Assembly: GCA_017470935.1 (NCBI GenBank)
Contig: JAFUXG010000046.1
Coordinates: 62,001-126,000 of the forward strand
Source of the DNA: Lachnospiraceae bacterium
GTDB lineage: Bacteria > Bacillota > Clostridia > Lachnospirales > Lachnospiraceae
Length of the DNA: 64,000 bases
Direction: 5' to 3'
Each line of letters starts with the position of its first letter. The stretch's first letter is position 1. The notes under the pieces are model-generated. The model did not search any database and was not told where the DNA came from. It saw only the letters and a program-made list of their open reading frames with translations. Below are positions 44,238 through 52,273 of the stretch, in pieces. A program made the translations under genes and the position numbers.

Positions 44238-45644
44238 TCACACCGTCTCCCCCAGATAATAGAAGCCCTTCGCCTCGGTAAGCTTAACATCCATAAACCT
44301 TCCGATCATATCAGATGTTCCGGGAAAATGCACCAACAGATTGTTACTAAGCCTGCCTGTAACAAGAGAAGGATCCTGCTCATTAACACCCTCAACCAAT
44401 ACCTCCTGTGTCGTACCCTCATATCTCCCACAGGTCTCCTTGGCGATACTCTGAACCTCGGAAAGCAGTTTATCAAAGCGTTCCTTAATCTCCTCATCCG
44501 TTGAAACATACTCCATATTAGCTGCCGGAGTGCCTGTCCTCTTAGAATAAATGAAGGTAAATGCAGAATCATATCGAACCCGCCTTACCACGTCAAGAGT
44601 TTCTTTAAAATCCTCCTCCGTCTCGGTGGGGAATCCTACAATGATATCCGTAGTCAGCGATATATCCGGCATAGCGGTCCTTATCTTATCAACCAGTTCA
44701 AGATACTGCTCCTTTGTATAGCAGCGGTTCATATCCTTTAGCACCCTGCTGCTGCCCGCCTGAAAGGGTAAATGCAAATGTCGGCATATCTTCTTGGACT
44801 TAGCCATAACCTCAATCAGTTCATCTGAAAGATCCTTAGGATGTGAGGTCATGAAACGTATCCTTTTAAGTCCCTCAATCTGTTCCACCTGCGTAAGTAG
44901 TTGTGCAAAGGTAATCTTAGGCTCTAAGTTCTTGCCGTAGGAGTTAACATTCTGGCCTAACAGCATGATCTCCACCACACCATCAGCCACTAATTCCTTG
45001 ATTTCCTTAATTATATCCTCCGGACGTCTTGACCGCTCCCGCCCACGTACATACGGAACAATACAATAGGTACAGAAGTTGTTGCAGCCAAACATGATGT
45101 TGACACCACATTTGAAATCGTATTTTCTTTCACTTGGAAGATCCTCTACGATCTCAGAGGTTCCCTCCCAGATATCAATCACCATGCCCTTTGTGTCAAG
45201 CTTTGTCTCGATAAGTTCAGCCAGCTTGAACACATTATGGGTTCCAAAAATGATATCCACATGACGATAGCTTTCCTTGATCTTCTCCACCACAAGGCTT
45301 TCCTGCATCATGCAGCCGCAAAGGGCAATCATCATGTGGGGATTGTTCTTCTTGTATTTCTTTAACTGTCCCAGTCTTCCGTAAACCCTAAGATTCGCAT
45401 TTTCCCGAACCGTACAGGTATTCATGATGAGAAAATCGCAGTCCTCGCTATCTGTCCGCACATAGCCGATAGTCTCAAGAATACCCTCTAACTTCTCGCT
45501 GTCCTTGGCATTCATCTGGCACCCAAAGCATATGCTGCAATAGGTAAGCGGTCTTCCAAGCTCCTTTGATATATCAGATATACGCACCTTCAAGCGCTCC
45601 ATGATTTCCTTTTGCCGAAGTGCCTCCGTTTCGTTAGTGTTCAT
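44238..45644 (-). CDS. miaB: tRNA-2-methylthio-N6-dimethylallyladenosine synthase MiaB
   Basis: Protein of 468 residues. UPF0004 N-domain with cluster cysteines (CFGCQMNAKDSEK, NTCTVREN, LCGCM), the radical-SAM motif GCNNFCTYCIVPYVRGRERSR (CxxxCxxC), and a C-terminal TRAM domain. It adds methylthio groups to i6A37 in tRNA, the product of MiaA encoded 12 kb away. ATG 45644 follows AAGGAG. Confidence 0.96.
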   Translation of the reverse strand: MNTNETEALRQKEIMERLKVRISDISKELGRPLTYCSICFGCQMNAKDSEKLEGILETIGYVRTDSEDCDFLIMNTCTVRENANLRVYGRLGQLKKYKKNNPHMMIALCGCMMQESLVVEKIKESYRHVDIIFGTHNVFKLAELIETKLDTKGMVIDIWEGTSEIVEDLPSERKYDFKCGVNIMFGCNNFCTYCIVPYVRGRERSRRPEDIIKEIKELVADGVVEIMLLGQNVNSYGKNLEPKITFAQLLTQVEQIEGLKRIRFMTSHPKDLSDELIEVMAKSKKICRHLHLPFQAGSSRVLKDMNRCYTKEQYLELVDKIRTAMPDISLTTDIIVGFPTETEEDFKETLDVVRRVRYDSAFTFIYSKRTGTPAANMEYVSTDEEIKERFDKLLSEVQSIAKETCGRYEGTTQEVLVEGVNEQDPSLVTGRLSNNLLVHFPGTSDMIGRFMDVKLTEAKGFYYLGETV

Positions 45645-45671
45645 CTATGTTCTCCTTATAAATTCATACTG

Positions 45672-45704
45672 AAAAGAGAGTACTCATTATAATACTCTCT
45701 TTTC
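45672..45704 (-). terminator. Terminator of the Rpn-family gene, near the miaB promoter
   Basis: AAAAGAGAGTA (45672-45682) pairs with TACTCTCTTTT (45693-45703) around a 10-nt loop. The minus-strand loop contains TATAAT, which could be the -10 of miaB although the matching -35 is weak. Confidence 0.75.
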
Positions 45705-45740
45705 TATAACAAATATGAATCAAAATAATTCATTACGAAT

Positions 45741-46595
45741 TCATCTTAATTCTTTGGCTAATGCTTCAACTTCTTTCAACGGCAGTTCTGAAAGTCCTGC
45801 AATTTCTTCAATAGAATATTTCCCATCCTGCAAGAGTTTTTTAGCAAATTTCGTTGAACTATCCTGGGTTACCTGCTGGGTTACCTTATTAGTAACATCC
45901 TTCAGATAATTTCTTGTTATCATTTCCTGATCAAATAAAGTATCCATAATGCTTCGCACCTCCATTTCTCTGCTTCTTATAAAATCAACTAATATCCCCT
46001 TCTGCTTACAAACTGCTATTATATCATTGATTGCATCCTTTGTTCTTCCAAGTCTTGAAACAACATCTCTCTGTATCCTACAGAATTCTATATACTGATC
46101 GACTATATCGCCTGACTGAAAGCCCTCTTTCAATACATGAATATTCAAATCGAGAGGACATTCCTCATTAGGGAAATATACTTCCTTAAATGATATTGAA
46201 TCCGATACTGATTCATCACCCACATATATAACATATAGCTCAGGTTTGGGGATATTAACAACATCCTCTCCATAAAGATTCCATCCGTATTTATCCTCGT
46301 ATCGCTTGTAGGTCTCTGACAGATACATCAAAATTCTAAGAACAATATTAAGAGACCATGTACTTTGTGCCTCCACCAAAACCATCAGCTTGTCATGTAC
46401 TGTAAAACCAAGATCATTATAGATATCATTAACCAATACATTCCGAATCGTTACATCATTAAGATCAGCCTCTGTTATATCAACATCCTCAGGATGAAAT
46501 GACTGATACAGGGATAAGAGATTCTTCTTATCTTCAAACAAGATAGAGAAAACACTATCTTTGACATCCCATTTTACAAAGTTATTCTGTCCCAT
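45741..46595 (-). CDS. Rpn-family PD-(D/E)XK nuclease/transposase-like protein
   Basis: Protein of 284 residues. The N-terminal domain fits the Rpn/PDDEXK fold: KDSVFSILFEDKKNLLSLYQSF, and the active-site strand MVLVEAQSTWSLNI (E-x-Q). A charged, partly repetitive C-terminus (TNKVTQQVTQD) ends in a small helix-turn-helix (YSIEEIAGLSELPLKEVEALA). These proteins are numerous in Lachnospiraceae and promote recombination or act as nucleases; whether this copy is active is unknown. ATG 46595 follows AAGGAGG. Confidence 0.8.
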   Translation of the reverse strand: MGQNNFVKWDVKDSVFSILFEDKKNLLSLYQSFHPEDVDITEADLNDVTIRNVLVNDIYNDLGFTVHDKLMVLVEAQSTWSLNIVLRILMYLSETYKRYEDKYGWNLYGEDVVNIPKPELYVIYVGDESVSDSISFKEVYFPNEECPLDLNIHVLKEGFQSGDIVDQYIEFCRIQRDVVSRLGRTKDAINDIIAVCKQKGILVDFIRSREMEVRSIMDTLFDQEMITRNYLKDVTNKVTQQVTQDSSTKFAKKLLQDGKYSIEEIAGLSELPLKEVEALAKELR

Positions 46596-46723
46596 AGCAA
46601 CCTCCTTGAAATGAATGTTTTTCGTAAGTGCTTTCTGTCTGTTCGATAAGATATATTATATTATACCATCAAATGATTTACAAGATTTTATATCATTTAG
46701 TCTCAAATTCTTTCAGATATAAT

Positions 46724-47089
46724 TCATTTTCCAACATACTCATATATCCCAAGTAATATGCACCCTGCTCCATAGCAGAGTATATCCTTAATATCAAATG
46801 TACCTCCAATAAGCACAGACATAAATCGGTTATCGGAAAGTCCAAATATATCCACGATATGAAGCCATTGCAGTATCTCCACACATACCGCAAATACGAA
46901 AATGTATATAGGAAGCAGCTTCATTTTCTCAGGTATGAATATTCTGATGAAGCAATAGATTACAATTACAACAAGTACATCCCCAATATATGGTCTTACA
47001 AAGCCGTCATGCGCGAATACAGCAATCAGAACCTCAATTCCCAAGAGTATACTTGTTAATATCAAAAACATAATACGTTTTTTCATCAT
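46724..47089 (-). CDS. DUF2809 membrane protein
   Basis: Protein of 121 residues with four membrane segments. FVRPYIGDVLVVIVIYCFIRIF and LQWLHIVDIFG with the DIKDILCYGAGC block match DUF2809. Function unknown. It is the last gene after the ECF sigma-factor operon; ribosome site AAGGAA precedes ATG 47089. Confidence 0.8.
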   Translation of the reverse strand: MMKKRIMFLILTSILLGIEVLIAVFAHDGFVRPYIGDVLVVIVIYCFIRIFIPEKMKLLPIYIFVFAVCVEILQWLHIVDIFGLSDNRFMSVLIGGTFDIKDILCYGAGCILLGIYEYVGK

Positions 47090-47146
47090 TGTTCCTTATC
47101 AAGTACTTTAATAATTATATCGGTTACAGTCATATATATAACTGTT

Positions 47147-47368
47147 CTATCCAATTATCAGCCCGCCAATAAATGATACCAATCCAATACCTATGAGAAG
47201 CACCAATGCCACTGATAATAATCCTGTAAGCGCCATTGCAATTAGAATTATCGGAAGCAAAACAACTGAAACAATGATTTTGCTAATTCCCCAGGCTGCT
47301 TTAAGAGCAAACATAAGTATCTTACCAAACACTACGAACATCAATATTACAAACAATAATGTCAACAT
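47147..47368 (-). CDS. Small hydrophobic membrane protein
   Basis: A protein of 73 residues, nearly all hydrophobic, with two or three membrane segments (LTLLFVILMFVVFGKILMFAL, then IIVSVVLLPIILIAMALTGLLSV, then LVLLIGIGLVSFIGGLIIG). No motif is recognised. ATG 47368 lies after AAAGGA; an in-frame GTG at 47377 is too close to it. It follows the tandem-repeat protein gene in the ECF operon, so it may act in envelope stress (inference). Confidence 0.6.
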   Translation of the reverse strand: MLTLLFVILMFVVFGKILMFALKAAWGISKIIVSVVLLPIILIAMALTGLLSVALVLLIGIGLVSFIGGLIIG

Positions 47369-47425
47369 ATAACACACGTCCTTTCCACATTTAAAGCTTT
47401 AGTTCAATCTCCAATAATTTGTTCT

Positions 47426-48301
47426 TTACTCACTTGCCTCTTTGATAGCGTTCTTGATAGATTCATTCAATTCTTTATTACTTATGGAAGAATCCTCATC
47501 AAAATGGATGATTTCCTCGCCATCATCATTTGTTATAATTACCCGGCCATCCTTGAAGCTTATATTGAAATCGTTAAGGTTCACTTTCTCAGAATCTTCG
47601 TCAATATGAATGATTTCCTCGCCGTTATCATTCGTTATGATCACCCGGCCATCCTTGAAGCCTATATTGAAATCGTTAAGGTTCACTTTCTCAGAAGCTC
47701 CGTCAATATGAACGATTTCCTCGCCGTCATCATTTGTTATGATTACCCTGTCATCCTTATAACTTATGTTGAAATCTTCTTCTCCCAAAGCCCTGTCGAA
47801 ATCTATAAAGGCATCTGCAATATCATCATAAAGATCATTTATATCAAGATTACTTCCCCAATCAACAGCTCTCTCTGCAAGATTAATTGCACCTAAGATA
47901 AAGAATACAACTGTCATAACCGCGCAGATAATATTAACACCAAGTGCTGTAAATATTCCTATCAACAGCTTCTTCTGTCCTTTTTTGAATTCCTCCTGCT
48001 TATCAATTTCAATGTCTGCAGGTCTTAACTCCATGCCGCAGTTGGAACAAAACTTTATATTTGAATTGACTCTTGTATTACAGTTAGAACATACAATTTT
48101 ATTATTATCAGTACGAACAATAAGATAAATGAGCAATGTAATAAATCCCGGAATCAGAAAAACCAACACCGCCCACAAAAGAGCATTCATTCCCTTATTC
48201 TCTGCGTCCCTGTATGTCCAGATACATATAAGTATTTGTAATGTGATTGCAGCAACGGCGGCTAATCCGCCTACTATAAAACCTGCGCTTATTCCCATCA
48301 T
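47426..48301 (-). CDS. Membrane protein with zinc ribbon and three tandem 34-residue repeats
   Basis: Protein of 291 residues. Two N-terminal membrane segments (about 5-25 and 40-62), a zinc ribbon (CSNCNTRVNSNIKFCSNCG, about 72-90), a third membrane segment (about 112-137), then an acidic beta-strand region with three near-identical repeats of the form NLNDFNIGFKDGRVIITND + GEEIIHIDEDSEKV. The first half resembles PLDc_N-type membrane proteins; the repeat region is unrecognised. It follows the anti-sigma gene by 32 nt. ATG 48301 follows AAGGAGG. Confidence 0.75.
   Translation of the reverse strand: MMGISAGFIVGGLAAVAAITLQILICIWTYRDAENKGMNALLWAVLVFLIPGFITLLIYLIVRTDNNKIVCSNCNTRVNSNIKFCSNCGMELRPADIEIDKQEEFKKGQKKLLIGIFTALGVNIICAVMTVVFFILGAINLAERAVDWGSNLDINDLYDDIADAFIDFDRALGEEDFNISYKDDRVIITNDDGEEIVHIDGASEKVNLNDFNIGFKDGRVIITNDNGEEIIHIDEDSEKVNLNDFNISFKDGRVIITNDDGEEIIHFDEDSSISNKELNESIKNAIKEASE
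47511..47785 (-). repeat. Tandem 102-bp coding repeats
   Basis: The block beginning ATTTCCTCGC recurs at 47511, 47613 and 47715, an exact 102-bp period (34 codons). Copies 1 and 2 are almost identical at the DNA level, and copy 3 is more diverged. This is recent in-frame duplication. Confidence 0.9.
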
Positions 48302-48333
48302 TTATTCGTCCTCCTTATTAATGTTTTTGATTA

Positions 48334-48819
48334 TTACAACATCCTGATACTTCCTTTGATATGCTTTCGGGAAGCGACCGGTATTATGATAGCCGTAGCC
48401 AGCCAGCCAAGAAGCATATCACCACATGACCACATAAGGATCAGCTTAAGTCCTAGCTCACTTGTCTTGCCGATTATGTTAGGAATTATGGTATAAGAGC
48501 CGCCTATCCTTGCCATTTCATATAATACTACACCAAATATGATTCCCATAAATGCAATAACAGTATTGATAACTACAGGTAGCCACCACAGGTCTATCTT
48601 TTTTCTTCCATACATAGCTTCATAGGTTATTTTGTTTTTGAGAGTGATGTTCACATCCTTCGGAACATTATCACTTGAAAATAAATGATAGAGGTGATTA
48701 TCTAATTCATCATTGATGGATTTATTCGATGGTTCATATTGTAACTTATTATTCTGTATATCATCATTTTTGTTTTTATCATTTTTACATGTGTAATTAA
48801 TATTATCCTTATGATTCAT
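48334..48819 (-). CDS. Putative anti-sigma factor (membrane)
   Basis: Protein of 161 residues. The cytoplasmic N-terminal 75 residues are Asn/Asp-rich, followed by a helix (PKDVNITLKNKITYEAMYGRKK) and two membrane segments (WLPVVINTVIAFMGIIFGVVLYEMA and LILMWSCGDMLLGWLATAIIIPV). No zinc HxxxCxxC anti-sigma motif is present, so identity rests on location: its ATG overlaps the sigma gene's stop (ATGA). It probably sequesters the sigma factor at the membrane. Confidence 0.7.
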   Translation of the reverse strand: MNHKDNINYTCKNDKNKNDDIQNNKLQYEPSNKSINDELDNHLYHLFSSDNVPKDVNITLKNKITYEAMYGRKKIDLWWLPVVINTVIAFMGIIFGVVLYEMARIGGSYTIIPNIIGKTSELGLKLILMWSCGDMLLGWLATAIIIPVASRKHIKGSIRML

Positions 48820-49337
48820 ACATTCACCTCTCTCTCCATCATTTCCTTCAATCGTTCCTTTGCGTTATGCAGCCTGCTTTTAACTGTACCTTTTGGGATA
48901 TGAAGAGCCTTTGCTATATCCTCAATAGACATTTCAGAAGAATAATACATAACAATTACTTGTTTTAGCTTGTCCGGAAGCTTATCAATACTTTCTCTAA
49001 GGGTTGCCTCCTCGTCAGTCTGAATCGTAGTTTCCAGCATATCATCAGAATTTGAAGGTACTCCATGCTCTACTTCTTCATAAGATACTGTTGGTGCAAT
49101 ACGCTGATGTCTTGCATATGTACTTTTCTGATTTCGCCATAGATTACTTGCAATGGACATCAGATAAGCCTTTGGATTGCCTGTTCTATCCAGATTGTTT
49201 CTCTTTTCAAAGGCGGTAAGAAAAGTCTGCTGATATAAATCTTCTGCATCCTCAGTGGTGTATGTCATCCCCTTGCAAAACCTGTATATGGTGTTACCAT
49301 ATTCATCGATCAAAGCTTGAAACTCGTAATTGTCCAC
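48816..49337 (-). CDS. ECF-type RNA polymerase sigma factor
   Basis: Protein of 173 residues with sigma region 2 (YEFQALIDEYGNTIYRFCKGMTYTTEDAEDLYQQTFLTAFEK; DAEDLYQ is the region-2 signature) and region 4 (LPDKLKQVIVMYYSSEMSIEDIAKALHIPKGTVKSRLHNAKERLKE). It starts with GTG 49337, about 10 nt after GGAGG. An ECF-like promoter lies upstream at 49397-49421, suggesting autoregulation. Envelope-stress response is the likely role, given the membrane genes that follow. Confidence 0.9.
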   Translation of the reverse strand: MDNYEFQALIDEYGNTIYRFCKGMTYTTEDAEDLYQQTFLTAFEKRNNLDRTGNPKAYLMSIASNLWRNQKSTYARHQRIAPTVSYEEVEHGVPSNSDDMLETTIQTDEEATLRESIDKLPDKLKQVIVMYYSSEMSIEDIAKALHIPKGTVKSRLHNAKERLKEMMEREVNV

Positions 49338-49396
49338 GAGATTAATGCCTCCGTGTCTTCTTAAGTAAGACTTATTATATTCTTCTACTTTTATAT

Positions 49397-49421
49397 TCGC
49401 ATAACTTTATAAAAGGTTCAA
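49397..49421 (-). promoter_or_regulatory. Candidate ECF-sigma autoregulatory promoter
   Basis: On the minus strand, TGAACC (49416-49421) followed after 15 bp by CGAA (49397-49400). This resembles SigW-type ECF promoters (TGAAAC, then about 16 bp, then CGTA) and lies about 60 nt before the sigma gene's ribosome site. Confidence 0.5.
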
Positions 49422-49463
49422 AAAATTTTGTGGATTGATTGCAGCTTAATTACAATAATATTA

Positions 49464-50084
49464 TTATAAATTAATTAATGGTTTAATAACATAAAAGAAA
49501 ACCATCATGATAATAAGGAAAATAAAGGTTATTATTAACATAAGTATTTTGGGATTATTTAGTTTTGAATCTGTATTATTTTCCTGAGATTTATCAATAA
49601 TAGGAATATTATGCTTTCCTGCCCAGGCTAAAAAGCTTCCATAATTGATATATTCTACTGAAATGTTAAAAAGTCTTTTGTTTTGACAATATATACTTGT
49701 TATTCCCAACGGAGATTTGGTTATTTTGGAAATATCATAATAATAATATTTCTTTGATTTATAAATTAAATAATCATTTTTAACTTTTATCTTAGGCTTT
49801 AGATTCAAAATAATAGGATATAAGATACAAATAATACAATAAAATAAAATTAATGATAAAAATCTCATATCAGTTCCATATAATAATAATAGTCCAAACG
49901 CAATAAATATCAGCGTAGTAGTAATTACATATGTATTATTACAAGATATAACAAAATCTATATCTTCGCTGAAGCTATTTTCATATTTTTTATTTATATT
50001 ATTATAATCGTTTTTATAATTGTTGAATATATAGGTTGAGTTTTTCGATAATTTTTCAATTAATAGTTTAAATATTTTTTCCAT
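49464..50084 (-). CDS. Uncharacterised membrane protein
   Basis: A protein of 206 residues, AT-rich and not recognised. Two central membrane segments (TYVITTTLIFIAFGLLLLYG and FLSLILFYCIICILYPIIL), then an intracellular stretch (KYYYYDISKITKSPLGITSIYC) and a C-terminal membrane segment (ILMLIITFIFLIIMMVFFYVI). The layout resembles small PH-like membrane proteins. ATG 50084 has GGAG 6 nt upstream; an ATG at 50096 lies before it. It follows two small genes with gaps of 3-15 nt, so they form one operon. Confidence 0.65.
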   Translation of the reverse strand: MEKIFKLLIEKLSKNSTYIFNNYKNDYNNINKKYENSFSEDIDFVISCNNTYVITTTLIFIAFGLLLLYGTDMRFLSLILFYCIICILYPIILNLKPKIKVKNDYLIYKSKKYYYYDISKITKSPLGITSIYCQNKRLFNISVEYINYGSFLAWAGKHNIPIIDKSQENNTDSKLNNPKILMLIITFIFLIIMMVFFYVIKPLINL

Positions 50085-50099
50085 AGTAGTCTCCATATG

Positions 50100-50300
50100 T
50101 TACGGTAATTGAATCTTAGAATAGTCCTGTTCTATATATTGATATGGCTCATCACCTAAATAGTTTTGAATAAGCTCTAAGCTATATGTTCGATAAAGCC
50201 TGCCTCTAAGATAGCTTAGTGCCTGTGTTTCACCAACACCCGGTGCAAGTTCTTCACCTTCAAAAGCTTCTCTCCACTCTAAAACTTCTATATTTTCCAT
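50100..50300 (-). CDS. 66-residue protein with ETxALxY motif
   Basis: Not recognised. It encodes an acidic N-terminus (EVLEWREAFEGEELAPGV), then GETQALSYLRGRLYRTYSLELIQNY. The central block resembles the C-terminal part of the upstream neighbour (SETRALQYSYGYVWREEYKNI), sharing ET-x-AL-x-Y-x-x-G and R-x-x-Y. It could be a paralogous small domain or a partner subunit. Short gaps on both sides place it in an operon. ATG 50300 has no strong ribosome site in the gap of 15 nt, so coupling is likely. Confidence 0.6.
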   Translation of the reverse strand: MENIEVLEWREAFEGEELAPGVGETQALSYLRGRLYRTYSLELIQNYLGDEPYQYIEQDYSKIQLP

Positions 50301-50315
50301 ATCATTTATGCTTGC

Positions 50316-50714
50316 TTAAATGCTTTCATCTAATTTCCGAACAGATTGAAGCTTTTCTGTATTATCGCATATATCCTCTATCCATTTTATGATATTCTTG
50401 TATTCTTCTCTCCATACATATCCGTAAGAATATTGTAATGCTCTGGTTTCTGACATAGATTTGTCTATGTTGTTAATCTGTGGAAGATAATACTCATCAA
50501 TGGGATTATCGTATTGAACTGTCTTGCTAGTTGTTTTAAGTTCATTATCTCTATTTGCAGAAGCTTCATCTTCAGTTTGCTTGGTAGCATCGATAGAATA
50601 ATTCTCTTTCGGTATATTATTCTCTGTTTTATTCTTTGAAATAAAATACATTAGAGATACACCAGCACCAATGCCAATAAAAAATGCTATTAAAATAAAA
50701 ATATTTTTTTTCAT
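50316..50714 (-). CDS. Membrane-anchored protein with C-terminal ETxALxY domain
   Basis: A protein of 132 residues: a short basic start, one membrane segment (IFILIAFFIGIGAGVSLMYFI), a polar disordered stretch (about 30-75), then a helical domain (NNIDKSMSETRALQYSYGYVWREEYKNIIKWIEDI) matching the next gene's product. It may be an external receptor-like or immunity-type protein (inference only). Start ATG 50714 is preferred to TTG 50735, since the membrane segment begins right after it. First gene of the three-gene operon. Confidence 0.65.
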   Translation of the reverse strand: MKKNIFILIAFFIGIGAGVSLMYFISKNKTENNIPKENYSIDATKQTEDEASANRDNELKTTSKTVQYDNPIDEYYLPQINNIDKSMSETRALQYSYGYVWREEYKNIIKWIEDICDNTEKLQSVRKLDESI

Positions 50715-50728
50715 GCTTATACTCGTAT

Positions 50729-50759
50729 AATCCAATTATACATTTAGAGTAATTGGATT
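50729..50759 (-). terminator. Hairpin downstream of the TMRLE ORF
   Basis: AATCCAATT (50729-50737) and AATTGGATT (50751-50759) form a 9-bp stem with a 13-nt loop. It has no clear T-tract. It separates the MATE transcript from the small-protein operon. Confidence 0.4.
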
Positions 50760-50848
50760 TACTTTTCCTCCTTTTCAAATTTTTCAAGATTGCCTTCGGC
50801 TCCCGTAAGGCGTTCGTAAAATAACTCCAATCGCATGGTCTTGCTCAA
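50759..50848 (-). CDS. Possible 29-residue ORF with TMRLE motif after the MATE gene
   Basis: From TTG 50848 (or ATG 50836) the frame encodes LSKTMRLELFYERLTGAEG then NLEKFEKEEK and a TAA. No good ribosome site is visible. A related motif (AKTMRLEYFDSL) appears in a short ORF at 60351-60449, so it may be a small conserved peptide or a remnant of a longer protein. The rest of 50736-50868 holds only the hairpin. Confidence 0.35.
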   Translation of the reverse strand: MSKTMRLELFYERLTGAEGNLEKFEKEEK

Positions 50849-50868
50849 TTAACATTGTCGTCTTCAGC

Positions 50869-52257
50869 TCATTTAACTATGTTGTTCATCCAGACGCCTT
50901 TCTTGACAAGTATATATCCGATAATACATTTGATAATATCAAATGCATGGACAACCGCAAAAACAAGTGCCGCATCAAGGGCTGTAAACTTACTGAATAT
51001 ATAAGCAACAGGTACGCTTACCACCATCATAAAGACACTGTCGAACAGGAAGGTTATCCATGTATTGCCCCCTGCCCTTATTGTGAAATAAGAGGTGTGC
51101 AGGAACGCATCCTTAGGCAGGACAATAGCTTCAACCATTATAAAATGTGTTGCTATAAGCTTTGCCTGGGCATTGGTATTATAAAGCATCGGGAAAAGAG
51201 GTGAGGTTGCAAACATAATTACGCCTATTGCTATTGAACTAAGCACCGAGAAAGCAATGATCTTGTTATCCGTATCCCTTGCCTTATCCATGTCTCCTGA
51301 GCCTAAGTACTGGCCCACGATTATCGCCACAGCATCACCCTGAGCGATGAATACAATATTGAATATGTTATTGATGGTGCTGGCAATGTTCTGACCTGCC
51401 ACAACATTCAATCCTCTTATGGAATATGCCTGGGTAAGCATGGCAATTCCCACGGACCACAGACCTTCATTGATAAGTAACGGCATTCCGGTAACGAAAA
51501 ATCTTCCAGCTAATTTAAGCGGCACCTTAAGAGTTCTGAATATACCTTTGAAATATGTATGGGAATCCCTGTGTTTATAAGCCCATACAATAACGATGGT
51601 CATTTCTACATATCTTGAAAGTACGGTTGCCACAGCAGCTCCCACGACCCCAAGCCTTGGAAATCCGAATTTCCCGTATATCAGAAGGTAATTAAACAAC
51701 AAATTCACAAACACCGCCACTACTCCTGATATCATAGGGATAAATGTTTCCCCGCACTCGCGAAGTGTACTTGTGTATAACTGGCCTATCCACACGGCAG
51801 GCAGCATTATAAGTATCACAAGAAGATAATTCTTACCGTAAAGCAGTGTGGCTGCAAGATCTCCGCCGTCACTTGAACCGTTAAGGTATAACTGTATCAG
51901 ATTTTCACCAAAGTTAAGGAATATGGTAATTGTAATTATTGAAATAACAAGACCAAGCCAAAACTTATATCTAAATGTGTGTCTTATACCCTCGTCATCT
52001 TTATTGCCAAAATACTGAGCCGTGAATATACCGGCACCTGACAATCCTCCAAATATACACAGATAATAGATGAATATAAGCTGGTTGACTATTGCCACAC
52101 CTGACATCTGTTCAGTTCCAAGTCTTCCTACCATTATGTTGTCAAGAAGACTAACAAAGTTGGTTATTCCATTCTGTATCATGATCGGCAACGCTACTGA
52201 GAAAAGCATCTTGTAAAATGCCTTGTCGCCGATGAATTTCTCTTTTATTTTTTTCAT
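50869..52257 (-). CDS. MATE-family efflux transporter
   Basis: Protein of 462 residues with 12 membrane segments and the MATE repeat signature (FKMLFSVALPIMIQNGITNFVSLLDNIMVGRLGTEQMSGVAIVNQL and a second IVGQYLGSGDMDKARDTDNK half). It exports drugs or metabolites using ion gradients; substrate unknown. Length is typical. ATG 52257 follows AAAAAGGA. It lies 17 nt from an unknown membrane gene upstream. Confidence 0.9.
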   Translation of the reverse strand: MKKIKEKFIGDKAFYKMLFSVALPIMIQNGITNFVSLLDNIMVGRLGTEQMSGVAIVNQLIFIYYLCIFGGLSGAGIFTAQYFGNKDDEGIRHTFRYKFWLGLVISIITITIFLNFGENLIQLYLNGSSDGGDLAATLLYGKNYLLVILIMLPAVWIGQLYTSTLRECGETFIPMISGVVAVFVNLLFNYLLIYGKFGFPRLGVVGAAVATVLSRYVEMTIVIVWAYKHRDSHTYFKGIFRTLKVPLKLAGRFFVTGMPLLINEGLWSVGIAMLTQAYSIRGLNVVAGQNIASTINNIFNIVFIAQGDAVAIIVGQYLGSGDMDKARDTDNKIIAFSVLSSIAIGVIMFATSPLFPMLYNTNAQAKLIATHFIMVEAIVLPKDAFLHTSYFTIRAGGNTWITFLFDSVFMMVVSVPVAYIFSKFTALDAALVFAVVHAFDIIKCIIGYILVKKGVWMNNIVK

Positions 52258-52273
52258 AACTACTATATCCTTT

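Noticed and set aside
45741-46595. Insertion sequence containing the Rpn gene
   Set aside because: No terminal inverted repeats or target duplications are visible around it.
47504-47896. Plus-strand repetitive ORF opposite the 34-residue repeat protein
   Set aside because: The repeats make a long open frame on both strands; the minus strand has a ribosome site, membrane segments and a zinc ribbon.
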